Below are positions 16,786 through 26,324 of a stretch of 64,000 bases of DNA, piece by piece. The notes under the pieces were generated by a model. That model worked only from the letters and a program-made list of their open reading frames with translations. It had not been told where the DNA came from and made no database searches. The position numbers and the translations under genes are program-made. The DNA lies in contig CAYXSW010000001.1 in the NCBI GenBank assembly GCA_964467915.1, positions 62,001 to 126,000 of the forward strand, written 5' to 3'. Position 1 is the stretch's first letter; each line of letters opens with the position of its first letter. The DNA is from MED-G16 sp964467915 (GTDB lineage Bacteria > Bacteroidota > Bacteroidia > Cytophagales > MED-G16).

Positions 16786-19545
16786 ATGTCTGAGCCAAAA
16801 AACATAATTATTAAAAAAGCCAGTGTAAATAACTTAAAAAACATATCCCTTTCTATTCCTAGAAACGAATTAATTGTTATTTCTGGTGTCTCTGGATCAG
16901 GCAAAACATCTCTTGCTTTTGATACAATTTTTGCTGAAGGACAGAGAAAATATATAGAGAGCTTAAGCTCATATGCCCGACAGTTTTTGAAGAGAATGGA
17001 CAAACCAAATGTCGAACTGATAGAGGGCTTATCACCAGCAATCGCAGTAGATCAAAAAAGAAATAATAAAAACCCCAGATCAACAGTGGGAACACTTTCA
17101 GAGATATATGATTATTTGAAACTATTATATTTTAACATTGGAAAGACCACATCCCCTATATCTGGAAATGTTGTAAAAAAAGATACTTATGAAGATGTAT
17201 TAAAATTTATTCTTAAAAATCAAGGAAAAAAATATTTTATTTCTATAAATAAAAAGTCAACAACAGAAAATTATGTTAGAGACTTAGAGATTTTATTGAA
17301 TAAAGGTTTTACAAGGCTAATTGTAGGAGGAGAGTTTTATACTATAGAGTCTGTGCTTATCTCCAAAAAAGTATATTTGAATTTCCAAGTTCTTATTGAC
17401 AGAGGAATTGTTAGTGGGGGCGATGAGAATTTTAAATTTAAAGTAGTTGAGGTCTGTAAAGAAGCTTTCTTTGAAGGGGAGGGAAGATTGTTAGTTACAC
17501 TGCCAAAAGAGAAAAAAGAGTTTTCAAATAGATTTGAGTTAGACGGAATAAAATTTCTTGAACCATCTATTAACCTTTTTAGTTTCAATAATCCATACGG
17601 GGCTTGTGAGGAATGTGGTGGTTTTGGAAACGTTCTAGGTTTTGATGAAAATAAAATTATACCCAACAAAAACCTTTCTGTTCTTTCAAACTGTATTGCC
17701 CCTTGGAGAACTGAAAAAATGAAAGCGTGGCTTAAGCCTTTAATTTCTAATAATAGAGAATATAAAGTCGATATTCACAAACCATATAACACACTTTCAG
17801 TAGAGGAGAAAAAAATAATATGGGAAGGAAAGGGTGCGTTTAAAGGGATAAATAAGTTTTTTAAATACTTAGAAAAAAAGAGTTATAAAATACAATACAG
17901 AATAATTGCCTCTAGATATAAAGGAAAAACAAAATGTAAGATGTGTTTTGGTTCCGGCATAAGAGAAGAGGCTAAATATGTCAAGATAAACAACAAAAGT
18001 ATTTTAGACATTGTATTGAGCCCAACAGAGAAAGTTTTAAAATTTTTTAAAGAATTATTTCTAACAGCTAATGAAAAAAAACTTAGCGAAAGGCCGTTGT
18101 TGGAAATTATTACAAGGTTAAATTATATTAATGACATTGGGCTAGGCTATTTAACATTAAATAGAAAGGTTAACTCATTGTCTGGTGGTGAATTTCAAAG
18201 AATTAAGTTAGCCACATCTCTAGGGAGCTCATTAGTGGGGTCTTTATATGTTTTGGATGAGCCCACAGTAGGGCTACACCCCCATAACACTAATAAACTC
18301 ATTGAAATACTACAGTCTCTAAAAAATATAGGAAACACAGTTATAGTAGTAGAGCATGATGAGGACGTTATATTATCTTCTGATTTTTTAATTGATATAG
18401 GCCCAGGTGCTGGCAGTAAAGGCGGTGAGGTGATTTATGCAGGAAAAACAAACGCTGTAAGTAAATCTACAAACAGCCCCACAAGCGACTTTATTTTCAA
18501 CAAAAAGAAAATAAAAAAACTAGATGTGAGAAAACATTCTAAAAAAATTACTATTTCTCAAGCCAGAGAGAACAATTTAAAAAACATAGACGTTGATTTT
18601 CCACTTGAGTGTTTGATTGTTGTCACCGGAGTAAGTGGCTCAGGAAAATCAACTCTTGTAAAACAAATTCTCTACCCAGCAATTGCAAAAAGACTAGATA
18701 AAAAATACGAAAAAGAAGGAGATTACGATTCCTTAAAAGGAGATGTTGAAAACATTCAAAACATTGAGATGGTAGACCAAAATCCAGTGGGGAGGTCCTC
18801 TAGATCAAACCCAGCAACATACTCTAAATCATATGATGCGATAAGGAAACTTTTTGCAAATGAAGGTTTTAAGTCTGATAAATCAATTAAACCTTCAGAT
18901 TTTTCTTTCAACGTTGACGGGGGTAGGTGCGATGAGTGTCTTGGAGAAGGCACAAAAAAAATTGAGATGCAATTTATGGCAGACTTGTATTTAGAGTGCA
19001 ACGCCTGTAAGGGAAAAAGATTTAAAAAGAAAATACTAGATATTATATATAATGGTAAGAATATTTATGATGTGTTAGAAATGACAACAGAGGAGTCTTT
19101 TGTTTTCTTTTCATCATCAAGAGTTATTCAGAAAAAACTTAAACCCATGTTAGATGTAGGCTTAGGTTATTTAAGATTAGGTCAATCTTCCAGCACACTT
19201 AGCGGAGGGGAAGCACAAAGATTAAAATTAGCCGCATATCTTTCCGACGAAAAAAAGCTAAATGAAAAAACCCTTTTTATTTTTGATGAACCATCTTCTG
19301 GATTACACAATAAAGACATTTCTTACTTTATGACCTCTGTTTTTCGTTTGATAGACAACGGAAATTCAGTTATAATAATTGAGCACAACACGGAGTTGAT
19401 TAAGCAAGCGGATTGGTTAATTGATTTGGGGCCAGATGGTGGAGATGGTGGGGGTATGGTGTGTTTTGAGGGAACACCACAAAGCTTAATTAAACTAAAG
19501 AACAACAAAACGGCAAAATATTTAAAGAAAGAGTTCGTTATCTGA
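16786..19545 (+). CDS. uvrA: Excinuclease ABC subunit UvrA
   Basis: A 919-aa damage sensor of nucleotide excision repair, with two ABC ATPase modules. Walker A motifs are GVSGSGKT (34-41) and GVSGSGKS (about 616-623); ABC signatures are SLSGGEFQRIKLA and TLSGGEAQRLKLA; Walker B motifs are YVLDEPTVGLH and FIFDEPSSGLH. The C-terminal zinc module is complete (CDEC, then CNAC). In the first half only GACEEC remains of the usual paired CxxC module, the expected partner CxxC being replaced by FELDGIKF; CKMC follows at about 385. Such loss is common in Bacteroidota sequences as far as I recall. The gene has its own upstream region, divergent from the sigma factor. Confidence 0.97.
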   Translation: MSEPKNIIIKKASVNNLKNISLSIPRNELIVISGVSGSGKTSLAFDTIFAEGQRKYIESLSSYARQFLKRMDKPNVELIEGLSPAIAVDQKRNNKNPRSTVGTLSEIYDYLKLLYFNIGKTTSPISGNVVKKDTYEDVLKFILKNQGKKYFISINKKSTTENYVRDLEILLNKGFTRLIVGGEFYTIESVLISKKVYLNFQVLIDRGIVSGGDENFKFKVVEVCKEAFFEGEGRLLVTLPKEKKEFSNRFELDGIKFLEPSINLFSFNNPYGACEECGGFGNVLGFDENKIIPNKNLSVLSNCIAPWRTEKMKAWLKPLISNNREYKVDIHKPYNTLSVEEKKIIWEGKGAFKGINKFFKYLEKKSYKIQYRIIASRYKGKTKCKMCFGSGIREEAKYVKINNKSILDIVLSPTEKVLKFFKELFLTANEKKLSERPLLEIITRLNYINDIGLGYLTLNRKVNSLSGGEFQRIKLATSLGSSLVGSLYVLDEPTVGLHPHNTNKLIEILQSLKNIGNTVIVVEHDEDVILSSDFLIDIGPGAGSKGGEVIYAGKTNAVSKSTNSPTSDFIFNKKKIKKLDVRKHSKKITISQARENNLKNIDVDFPLECLIVVTGVSGSGKSTLVKQILYPAIAKRLDKKYEKEGDYDSLKGDVENIQNIEMVDQNPVGRSSRSNPATYSKSYDAIRKLFANEGFKSDKSIKPSDFSFNVDGGRCDECLGEGTKKIEMQFMADLYLECNACKGKRFKKKILDIIYNGKNIYDVLEMTTEESFVFFSSSRVIQKKLKPMLDVGLGYLRLGQSSSTLSGGEAQRLKLAAYLSDEKKLNEKTLFIFDEPSSGLHNKDISYFMTSVFRLIDNGNSVIIIEHNTELIKQADWLIDLGPDGGDGGGMVCFEGTPQSLIKLKNNKTAKYLKKEFVI

Positions 19546-19572
19546 TTTTCATAACCAATTAAATATTTAAAT

Positions 19573-19580
19573 TAATTTTG
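19573..19580 (+). promoter_or_regulatory. Candidate -7 promoter element for tpiA
   Basis: TAATTTTG fits the Bacteroidota -7 consensus TAnnTTTG and ends 19 bases before the tpiA ATG, in the only gap between uvrA and tpiA. No convincing TTTG/TTG -33 element is seen at the right distance, so the call is weak. Confidence 0.3.
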
Positions 19581-19599
19581 TTATACAAATAATAATAGA

Positions 19600-20364
19600 A
19601 TGGCACAAAAAATAATTGCAGCAAACTGGAAAATGAATAACGACGAGTATTCCTCAAAAAAATTAACATATGAGTTTTTAAAATTATTAAACATAAATAA
19701 TAACCCAGAAATATTAAAAATTTTATGTGTCCCACATCCGTTTTTATTGTCTATTGACAACATGTGTGCTGGCGCAGAATCAGTTTTTGTTGGTGCCCAA
19801 AATTGCAGTTCTTTTGAACAAGGCGCTTTCACTGGAGAGGTTTCTGCGTTAATGTTAAAAAGTCTTGGTGTTAAATATGTAATCATTGGTCATAGTGAAC
19901 GAAGAGAGTTGTTCTCTGAAAAGAATGAAGAGTTGTTAAATAAAGTTTTACAATCTGTTGAAAAAAACATTTCTCCAATTTTTTGTTGTGGTGAACCTCT
20001 GTCAATAAGGAACACAAACAACCACATAGAGTATGTCATAAATCAACTCGAGGAGACAGTTTTAAAGTTAAATAAAGAAAATTTTCAAAAACTTATAATA
20101 GCTTATGAGCCAATTTGGGCAATTGGTTCAGGAAAGACAGCGTTTAATGAAGACATTAAAGAAATGCATATTGCTATTCGAAAGCGAATTAAACAAAAAT
20201 ACGGATCTTCTGTCTCAAGAAAAACAAGCATACTTTATGGAGGAAGCGTTAAGACTATTAACGCAAAAGAAATTTTTGATATAGAAGACGTTGATGGGGG
20301 CCTTATAGGGGGAGCTTCTCTTAAAGCTCAAGAATTTATTGATATTGTTAACTCAATAAGTTGA
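19600..20364 (+). CDS. tpiA: Triosephosphate isomerase
   Basis: A 254-aa TIM-barrel enzyme interconverting dihydroxyacetone phosphate and glyceraldehyde 3-phosphate. Active-site residues are all present: Asn9 and Lys11 in AANWKMN, His98 in IIGHSER, Glu170 in AYEPIWAIGSG (loop 6 closing over the substrate), and the phosphate-binding LYGGSVK. Length is normal. It is followed immediately by the 1503-aa exported protein gene, probably on the same transcript; this pairing does not suggest a shared pathway. Confidence 0.98.
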   Translation: MAQKIIAANWKMNNDEYSSKKLTYEFLKLLNINNNPEILKILCVPHPFLLSIDNMCAGAESVFVGAQNCSSFEQGAFTGEVSALMLKSLGVKYVIIGHSERRELFSEKNEELLNKVLQSVEKNISPIFCCGEPLSIRNTNNHIEYVINQLEETVLKLNKENFQKLIIAYEPIWAIGSGKTAFNEDIKEMHIAIRKRIKQKYGSSVSRKTSILYGGSVKTINAKEIFDIEDVDGGLIGGASLKAQEFIDIVNSIS

Positions 20365-20369
20365 ATGTT

Positions 20370-23300
20370 ATGAATAAAGGTCAAGCACAAATTAAAATAA
20401 CTTTTAGCCTGATCTTTCTGTTTTCTTGTTTTGTTTCTTTTCCTCAGTCAAAAATCAATTATTCTGTTGATCAATTTAACAATCAAATCAAATCAGATTT
20501 TAAACTTTTAGGAATTGAGAGCTCTGAAGCACAAATACTAGCTAATACCCTAAACAATTGGAAACAAAATTTTTCTGATGAAGAAAAAACAACTTTTATT
20601 GAAATACTTAATTTTTTATCTTCCTCTAACACTAAAAATTACTTAGACTTTCTTTATTATTCAGATTGGATTATAAATAATTTAGACACCAAATCATCAT
20701 TAGAAGATGTGTTTCTCTATCATTATTATTTTATTTATTCTTCAGATAACCCCACTCAATATTTCCAGTTGTTATGGGAAAAAATAAAAAACAAATACTT
20801 TGTTAAAAAGGCTTCTCACACAATACACTATGAGTCGAATTTCACGGTTAGTATAGAGAACTTCTCAAGTTATAATATTTACACAGAAGAGGGTAATGAT
20901 TTGGGCGTTTTGACTTTTAATTTTTATAACTCTGACATTACCTTTAATACATCTGTTGAAAACTTTAAAATTACAAACACAAACTTTAAATTTTATCCAG
21001 ATTTTAATGTTGTAGAGGGAAATAATGGTTTAATTTCATCTTTCATCAATAATGAAAACCTTGAACAGGTTGAATTTTTATTAAGTCGCTTTAATATTGA
21101 TCTTGAAAAAGGGAAAATAGTATCTAATGAGACAAAGTTTAATTCAAAAAAATTCAAAAATATTTTAGGTGGATTTGACTACTTGCCCTCACAAAATCTA
21201 GGAGGACCCAACAATAAGTTTTCATTTATTTCAAATGAATCCAACATAGATTTTACATTTCAAAATAACATTCGTCTTAAAATGGGATTGGCGCTTGATG
21301 GAGATTACTTAATAACGAAATCTCTTGCCGACGAAGGGTCTGAAATTATATTTAGACTAGATCACGATAAAAACATAATTATATACAGTGAGTCTTTTAA
21401 ATTAGACAAAACCACAATTTCATCTCCTTCATCTTATTTTAAAATTACTAATAAGTCTGATTCTTTATACCACCCCCTGGTAGAGTTCAGTTACGATAAA
21501 ATCACAAATATAATTGAAGTCTTAAATTTAGAAGGACCTCTTAAAAACACGCCTTTTTATTCATCATATTTTGATATTGAATTTGACCCTGATTTTTTAC
21601 GCTATCATTTAGAAAGTGATAAAGTTGAATTTGGAATGATTGTAGCGCCCAATCAACGTCCAGTCAATGTTTTTTCAACCCAATATTACTCCAATAATAA
21701 GCTAAATGAGATGACGGACCTTAATGGAATAAATATTTTAAAAGCCACCTATACTTACTTTTCTAAAGTGAAGCGAAAAGATTTTTATTTAACAGACTTA
21801 GCTTACTTTTTTAAAACAAAACCAACACTTATAGAAGGGGGAATAATTAGCCTTTGGAGAAATGGCTTTATCACTTACGACCGCTCAATTGGTTTGATTA
21901 AAATATTACCTAAACTTAGGCATTATTATTTCTCACACCTTAAAAGATCAGATTTCGATGAATTTAACTTTACTTCTTTATCTCCAAGTTCTGATAATTT
22001 AATTTATAACCTATCTAATAACTCAATGCACTTTGTTGGTGTAGAAAGCATCACAATAAGTAAAAAAAACAATATTATAGTCTATCCAAAAAACGGAAAG
22101 GTTGAATTAAATAAAAACAGATCCGTAAAACTTATAGGAGACATTTCAGTTGGAAATTTTGATTTTAATGGTGTAAAAGTCCATTTTGATTATGACTCTT
22201 ATCTTCTAGATTTAATCGAAATCGACACCCTAAAGATGATGACTAAAAATAACTCAAAAGATAGTTATAACTATCTTTTTAACATAGGCGGTGATTTATT
22301 TATTAATCATCCTAAAAATAAATCTTCAAGAAGACAGCTCCCCAGGTTTCCCTCTTTTATTTCTAAAAAAAGCACAAAGGTTTATTTTGATCTTCCACAA
22401 GAGTATGGTGAAGAATATGACAGCACTTTTTATTTTTCAATTGATCAGTTTCGAATCGATAGTTTAGATAAATCTAGTTTGCCAAAATTTGAATTTCCAG
22501 GCACATTTTATTCGAACAATATTTTTGATCCTATAGAAACAAACCTTATTACAATGCCAGATAACTCTTTAGGCTTCAACATGAAACTTGAAGAAAAAGG
22601 CATACCAGCATATAAAAAGAAAATTAATGTTTACAATAACCTGTTAATGGACTCTACTGGGCTGTACATGTCTGGAAATATTAAATACAAAACCACGATG
22701 TTATTTTCTGATAGAATAAGATTGTTTCCAGATTCACTAACAGGAGGTTTAGATAAAGGGTTTGTTTATAAGGGCTCTCATAAAAACGAAAAGTTTAATT
22801 ATCCTCCGATGGAACTTTCAGATTTAGATTTTACATATTATAATCTTAATAATGATTATGTCTACCTAAATTATGATTCTACAGATAACTCTAAGGCTTA
22901 TGTATATGATAAAAATGTAGAGGTCTTTGGAGATATAATTATATCCCCAAAAAAGGTTACTTCAGAAGGGGAAATAAGAACAAATAATTCACAATTTGTT
23001 TCTGATAATTTTTCGTTTAGTGATGAATTATTGATCTCTGAGAACACAGACGTAATACTCTTACACAACAAACACAAATCAGGACTTTTAAACGCTGAAG
23101 GTGTATTTTTTAAATTTGATATTATGGCGAATGAGATGGAATTCAGATCAAGCTTTTTTGATGAGAATAATTTTCTGTTGCCTCATTATAAAGTAAGCTC
23201 CTCTTTGTCTTATGCCAACTGGCTAATCAATGACAATAAAATTTATTTAAGTGCTGAAATTGATGAGAACCACTATTTTTATCCCCTTAGTGAAAAGTTT

Positions 23301-24881
23301 AGCAACTGGAGTTTTAAAGCCACTAACGCTTCAATAGATTTAAATTCTGCTAAATTAATCATTCAAGGTATCCCTGAGTTACAGGTTGCTGATGCTTACA
23401 TAATTCCAAAAAAAGGATCTATTTTAGTAAGTGAAGAATTTAATATATTTCCCCTAGTAGAGGCAGATTTGATTTTAGACACTATTAACGAATATCATAA
23501 GTTTACTGATTCGAATATAATTATTGAGTCTAAAAATAAATTTGAAGGACAAGGTATTTATGAGTACGTAAATTTTAACAATGACACTTTTAATTTGCCT
23601 TTTTCTGAGTTCAAATTAAAATCACTTGACCACGGAGAGATGTCTTCTTTTTCGATGGGAATTGTAGAAGAATCTTCTCCTATTCTTATGGAGCCGGGCT
23701 TTAACTTTTATGGTAAAATAGAACTTATAGCTAACAATGAACAATTACTTTTTAAAGGAAACATTATTCCGTCGGAAATTAAGGAGTTTAGAATTGAAAA
23801 CGCCATTCCTTATGATGGGTATTTTTCTCCAGGCGATGAACTTACCTTAAATATTTCTGATGGTGATGGCTTTTACAATGCTGCCATATCAAAAAATTCT
23901 AACCAGTTGTTTTTTGACTTTTTTAATAACCCAGTTAGCAAAGGCAGCTTGGTCTTTTTTAACCCTTCTGGAAAACTTTCTTATGATTCCTTTACCGGTG
24001 AATACCTTATAGAGACTTTAAATAAAAGAAATCAAGACGTTTATAATGGTAACTCATTATTATATAACCCTAATAAAAATGAAGTAGCCTTCGAAGGAAA
24101 AGTTAAAATGATTGATAATGACAATAATTTTAGAATGTTTTCTTCTATGTCCGCTAAATCATTTGTGGATTCAATGAATGTTAATTCTGATTTGTTTTTG
24201 ATTGTAGATATAAATTTAAAGAGATCAATAGTAGACGAGTTAGGATTTGCTTTTAACGATATTATAGAAACATACGGGGCCCCAATAGCTCATGACAATG
24301 AAGAGGATGTTTTAATGAGGCTCTCAGATATAATTGGACACCAAAAAACTGTAGCGTATGAGAATATAATATTAAGTGAATACCAGTCTTTAACTGAATC
24401 AGAGGCTTTATTGAATAGCACCTTTGTTTTCCCTAACACAAACTTCAGCTGGTCTCAAAAGAATAATTCTTGGCATAATACGTCGATAGTTAACCTTTCA
24501 AATATAGGCTCTAGAGATGTGAATGCATCTATAGACGGTTTTATAGAAATAAAATATTTAAGTGATTATGAGTATGTATTTAGCCTTTTTTTACAACCCG
24601 CGCCCGAGTTCTGGGTTTACATGAGTTATGATGGGAACTCCCTTAAAACCTTTTCTTCCAACGAAAGATATAATTCAGAAATGATATCAGCCTCTGGATC
24701 AAAAGATAAATTTATATCTGTTAATGTTGTTGATGAAAATCATATTTTAGAGTACATAAACTCTTTTAGGCTAAGATATTTTGGAATTGAGGAGCCATAT
24801 GATTTGATGTCTCCTTCAGATACGTTTTTAGAAGATGAAATTTTCAAAACCGTTACTGATGATGAAGATGATGGCTTTTAA
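20370..24881 (+). CDS. Giant exported protein of unknown function (1503 aa)
   Basis: I do not recognise a named family. The ATG at 20370, five bases after the tpiA stop, gives a clear signal peptide (hydrophobic about residues 9-25, ending near SFPQS). The mature protein is rich in Asn, Ser, Asp, Tyr and Phe, with alternating polar and hydrophobic residues throughout, suggesting long beta structure, possibly a beta-helix or repeated beta-sandwich. There is no transmembrane helix after the signal, no lipobox, no obvious catalytic motif, and no type IX sorting domain; the C-terminus is strongly acidic (DDEDDGF). I recall similarly large uncharacterised exported proteins in other Bacteroidota. 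The likely location is the periplasm or outer membrane. At 4.5 kb it is the largest gene here. Confidence 0.85.
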   Translation: MNKGQAQIKITFSLIFLFSCFVSFPQSKINYSVDQFNNQIKSDFKLLGIESSEAQILANTLNNWKQNFSDEEKTTFIEILNFLSSSNTKNYLDFLYYSDWIINNLDTKSSLEDVFLYHYYFIYSSDNPTQYFQLLWEKIKNKYFVKKASHTIHYESNFTVSIENFSSYNIYTEEGNDLGVLTFNFYNSDITFNTSVENFKITNTNFKFYPDFNVVEGNNGLISSFINNENLEQVEFLLSRFNIDLEKGKIVSNETKFNSKKFKNILGGFDYLPSQNLGGPNNKFSFISNESNIDFTFQNNIRLKMGLALDGDYLITKSLADEGSEIIFRLDHDKNIIIYSESFKLDKTTISSPSSYFKITNKSDSLYHPLVEFSYDKITNIIEVLNLEGPLKNTPFYSSYFDIEFDPDFLRYHLESDKVEFGMIVAPNQRPVNVFSTQYYSNNKLNEMTDLNGINILKATYTYFSKVKRKDFYLTDLAYFFKTKPTLIEGGIISLWRNGFITYDRSIGLIKILPKLRHYYFSHLKRSDFDEFNFTSLSPSSDNLIYNLSNNSMHFVGVESITISKKNNIIVYPKNGKVELNKNRSVKLIGDISVGNFDFNGVKVHFDYDSYLLDLIEIDTLKMMTKNNSKDSYNYLFNIGGDLFINHPKNKSSRRQLPRFPSFISKKSTKVYFDLPQEYGEEYDSTFYFSIDQFRIDSLDKSSLPKFEFPGTFYSNNIFDPIETNLITMPDNSLGFNMKLEEKGIPAYKKKINVYNNLLMDSTGLYMSGNIKYKTTMLFSDRIRLFPDSLTGGLDKGFVYKGSHKNEKFNYPPMELSDLDFTYYNLNNDYVYLNYDSTDNSKAYVYDKNVEVFGDIIISPKKVTSEGEIRTNNSQFVSDNFSFSDELLISENTDVILLHNKHKSGLLNAEGVFFKFDIMANEMEFRSSFFDENNFLLPHYKVSSSLSYANWLINDNKIYLSAEIDENHYFYPLSEKFSNWSFKATNASIDLNSAKLIIQGIPELQVADAYIIPKKGSILVSEEFNIFPLVEADLILDTINEYHKFTDSNIIIESKNKFEGQGIYEYVNFNNDTFNLPFSEFKLKSLDHGEMSSFSMGIVEESSPILMEPGFNFYGKIELIANNEQLLFKGNIIPSEIKEFRIENAIPYDGYFSPGDELTLNISDGDGFYNAAISKNSNQLFFDFFNNPVSKGSLVFFNPSGKLSYDSFTGEYLIETLNKRNQDVYNGNSLLYNPNKNEVAFEGKVKMIDNDNNFRMFSSMSAKSFVDSMNVNSDLFLIVDINLKRSIVDELGFAFNDIIETYGAPIAHDNEEDVLMRLSDIIGHQKTVAYENIILSEYQSLTESEALLNSTFVFPNTNFSWSQKNNSWHNTSIVNLSNIGSRDVNASIDGFIEIKYLSDYEYVFSLFLQPAPEFWVYMSYDGNSLKTFSSNERYNSEMISASGSKDKFISVNVVDENHILEYINSFRLRYFGIEEPYDLMSPSDTFLEDEIFKTVTDDEDDGF

Positions 24882-24945
24882 TTTATGTTGATTTTTTTTA
24901 ACAAATTTTAGTTGTTCATATCTCTGGCTAAATCGTATATATGAT

Positions 24946-24953
24946 TAAATTTG
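24946..24953 (+). promoter_or_regulatory. Candidate -7 promoter element before M20 dipeptidase gene
   Basis: TAAATTTG matches TAnnTTTG and ends six bases before the ATG at 24960, within a 78-base gap after the giant exported protein gene. If used, transcription would start almost at the start codon. No clear -33 element is visible. Confidence 0.3.
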
Positions 24954-24959
24954 CTCCTT

Positions 24960-26324
24960 ATGATAAATAAATATATTAAAAATAATAAAGACAGATTCTT
25001 AGATGAACTTTTTGAACTTTTAAGAATTGAGTCAGTTAGTGCAGACTCAAAATTTAAAAAAGAAGTTGATAAGGCCGCAGAATGGTTAGTTCATTCTTTT
25101 ACCAAACTAAACCTTGATAATGTAGAAAAAATCACAACAAAAGGTCATCCAATAGTTTTTGCTGAAAAAATATTAGACACCTCTTATCCAACCATTTTAG
25201 TTTATGGTCATTACGATGTTCAGCCTGCTGATCCTTATGACTTGTGGAACACCCCTCCTTTTGAGCCTACTATAAAAAACGAAAAAATTTATGCTAGGGG
25301 TGCTTGTGACGACAAGGGACAAATGTATATGCACCTTAAAGCTTATGAGGCTTTACAAGAAACGGCTGAAATAAATTTTAATATCAAATTTATGATAGAG
25401 GGAGAAGAAGAGTGTGGTTCAGGCAGCCTTGAAGAGTTCGTTTCATCTAACAAAGAAAAATTATCCGCAGATGTGATTGTTATTTCTGATACTAGTATAA
25501 TTAATAACAATAACCCTTCAATTACAGTAGGACTTAGAGGGCTTTCTTATATGGAAGTAGAACTAACTGGTCCTAATAGAGATTTACACTCTGGAACTTA
25601 TGGTGGGGCTGTAAATAACCCAATTAATCAATTATGTGAAATAATTGCATCTCTAAAAGATAAAAATGGTAAAATCCAAATTCCTGGTTTTTATGATGAT
25701 GTTATAGCTTATGAAGACAACAAAAGAGATGAAATTAATAATGTGCCATTTGATTTATCAGAATTTAAATCTCACATTGAAATTGGAGATACTTTTGGTG
25801 AGAAAGGGTATTCTACTATTGAAAGAATTGGAACTCGGCCAACACTAGACGTAAATGGGATTTGGGGTGGATATACTAATGAAGGAGCAAAAACAGTGTT
25901 GCCATCTAAAGCTTATGCTAAAATTTCAATGAGATTGGTTTCTAATCAATCAAGCTCTAAGATATCAAGACTATTTACGGATCATTTAAATAAGGTTTGT
26001 CCTAAATCTTGTAAAGTTAAAGTAACTGAACATCATGGTGGAGAGCCGTGTGTTGTTAACACAGACACCAAAGGATATAGGTCTGCATATAAAGCGTTTC
26101 AACAGGTTTGGAAAAAAGACCCTGTGCCAACTTTTGATGGTGGAAGCATTCCAATTGTTGCCCTTTTTAAAAAAGAACTAGGTTTGGATTCAATATTGAT
26201 GGGTTTTGGATTAGATGAAGATGCTATACATTCTCCCAACGAGTCTTATGGTTTGTATAACTTTTATAAAGGTATAGAAACGATAACGTGTTTCTATCAG
26301 AATTTTGCTGCTGATGAAAAATAG
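24960..26324 (+). CDS. M20 family dipeptidase
   Basis: A 454-aa cytoplasmic metallopeptidase of the ArgE/DapE/ACY1/CPG2 superfamily, in the CNDP-like dipeptidase group. The metal site is visible as YGHYDVQPADP (about 76-86), the ARGACDDKGQ segment with its bridging Asp, and GEEECGS with the catalytic Glu-Glu; a later His lies in HSPNESY. No signal peptide. Start is taken at ATG 24960 rather than an in-frame TTG nine bases upstream. It overlaps dsbD by 11 bases. Role: hydrolysis of dipeptides, probably in amino-acid recycling. Confidence 0.92.
   Translation: MINKYIKNNKDRFLDELFELLRIESVSADSKFKKEVDKAAEWLVHSFTKLNLDNVEKITTKGHPIVFAEKILDTSYPTILVYGHYDVQPADPYDLWNTPPFEPTIKNEKIYARGACDDKGQMYMHLKAYEALQETAEINFNIKFMIEGEEECGSGSLEEFVSSNKEKLSADVIVISDTSIINNNNPSITVGLRGLSYMEVELTGPNRDLHSGTYGGAVNNPINQLCEIIASLKDKNGKIQIPGFYDDVIAYEDNKRDEINNVPFDLSEFKSHIEIGDTFGEKGYSTIERIGTRPTLDVNGIWGGYTNEGAKTVLPSKAYAKISMRLVSNQSSSKISRLFTDHLNKVCPKSCKVKVTEHHGGEPCVVNTDTKGYRSAYKAFQQVWKKDPVPTFDGGSIPIVALFKKELGLDSILMGFGLDEDAIHSPNESYGLYNFYKGIETITCFYQNFAADEK

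Noticed and set aside
17337..17669. 110-codon frame on the minus strand within uvrA
   Set aside because: It lies wholly inside a well-supported gene, has no family motif and follows codon shadowing of the sense frame.
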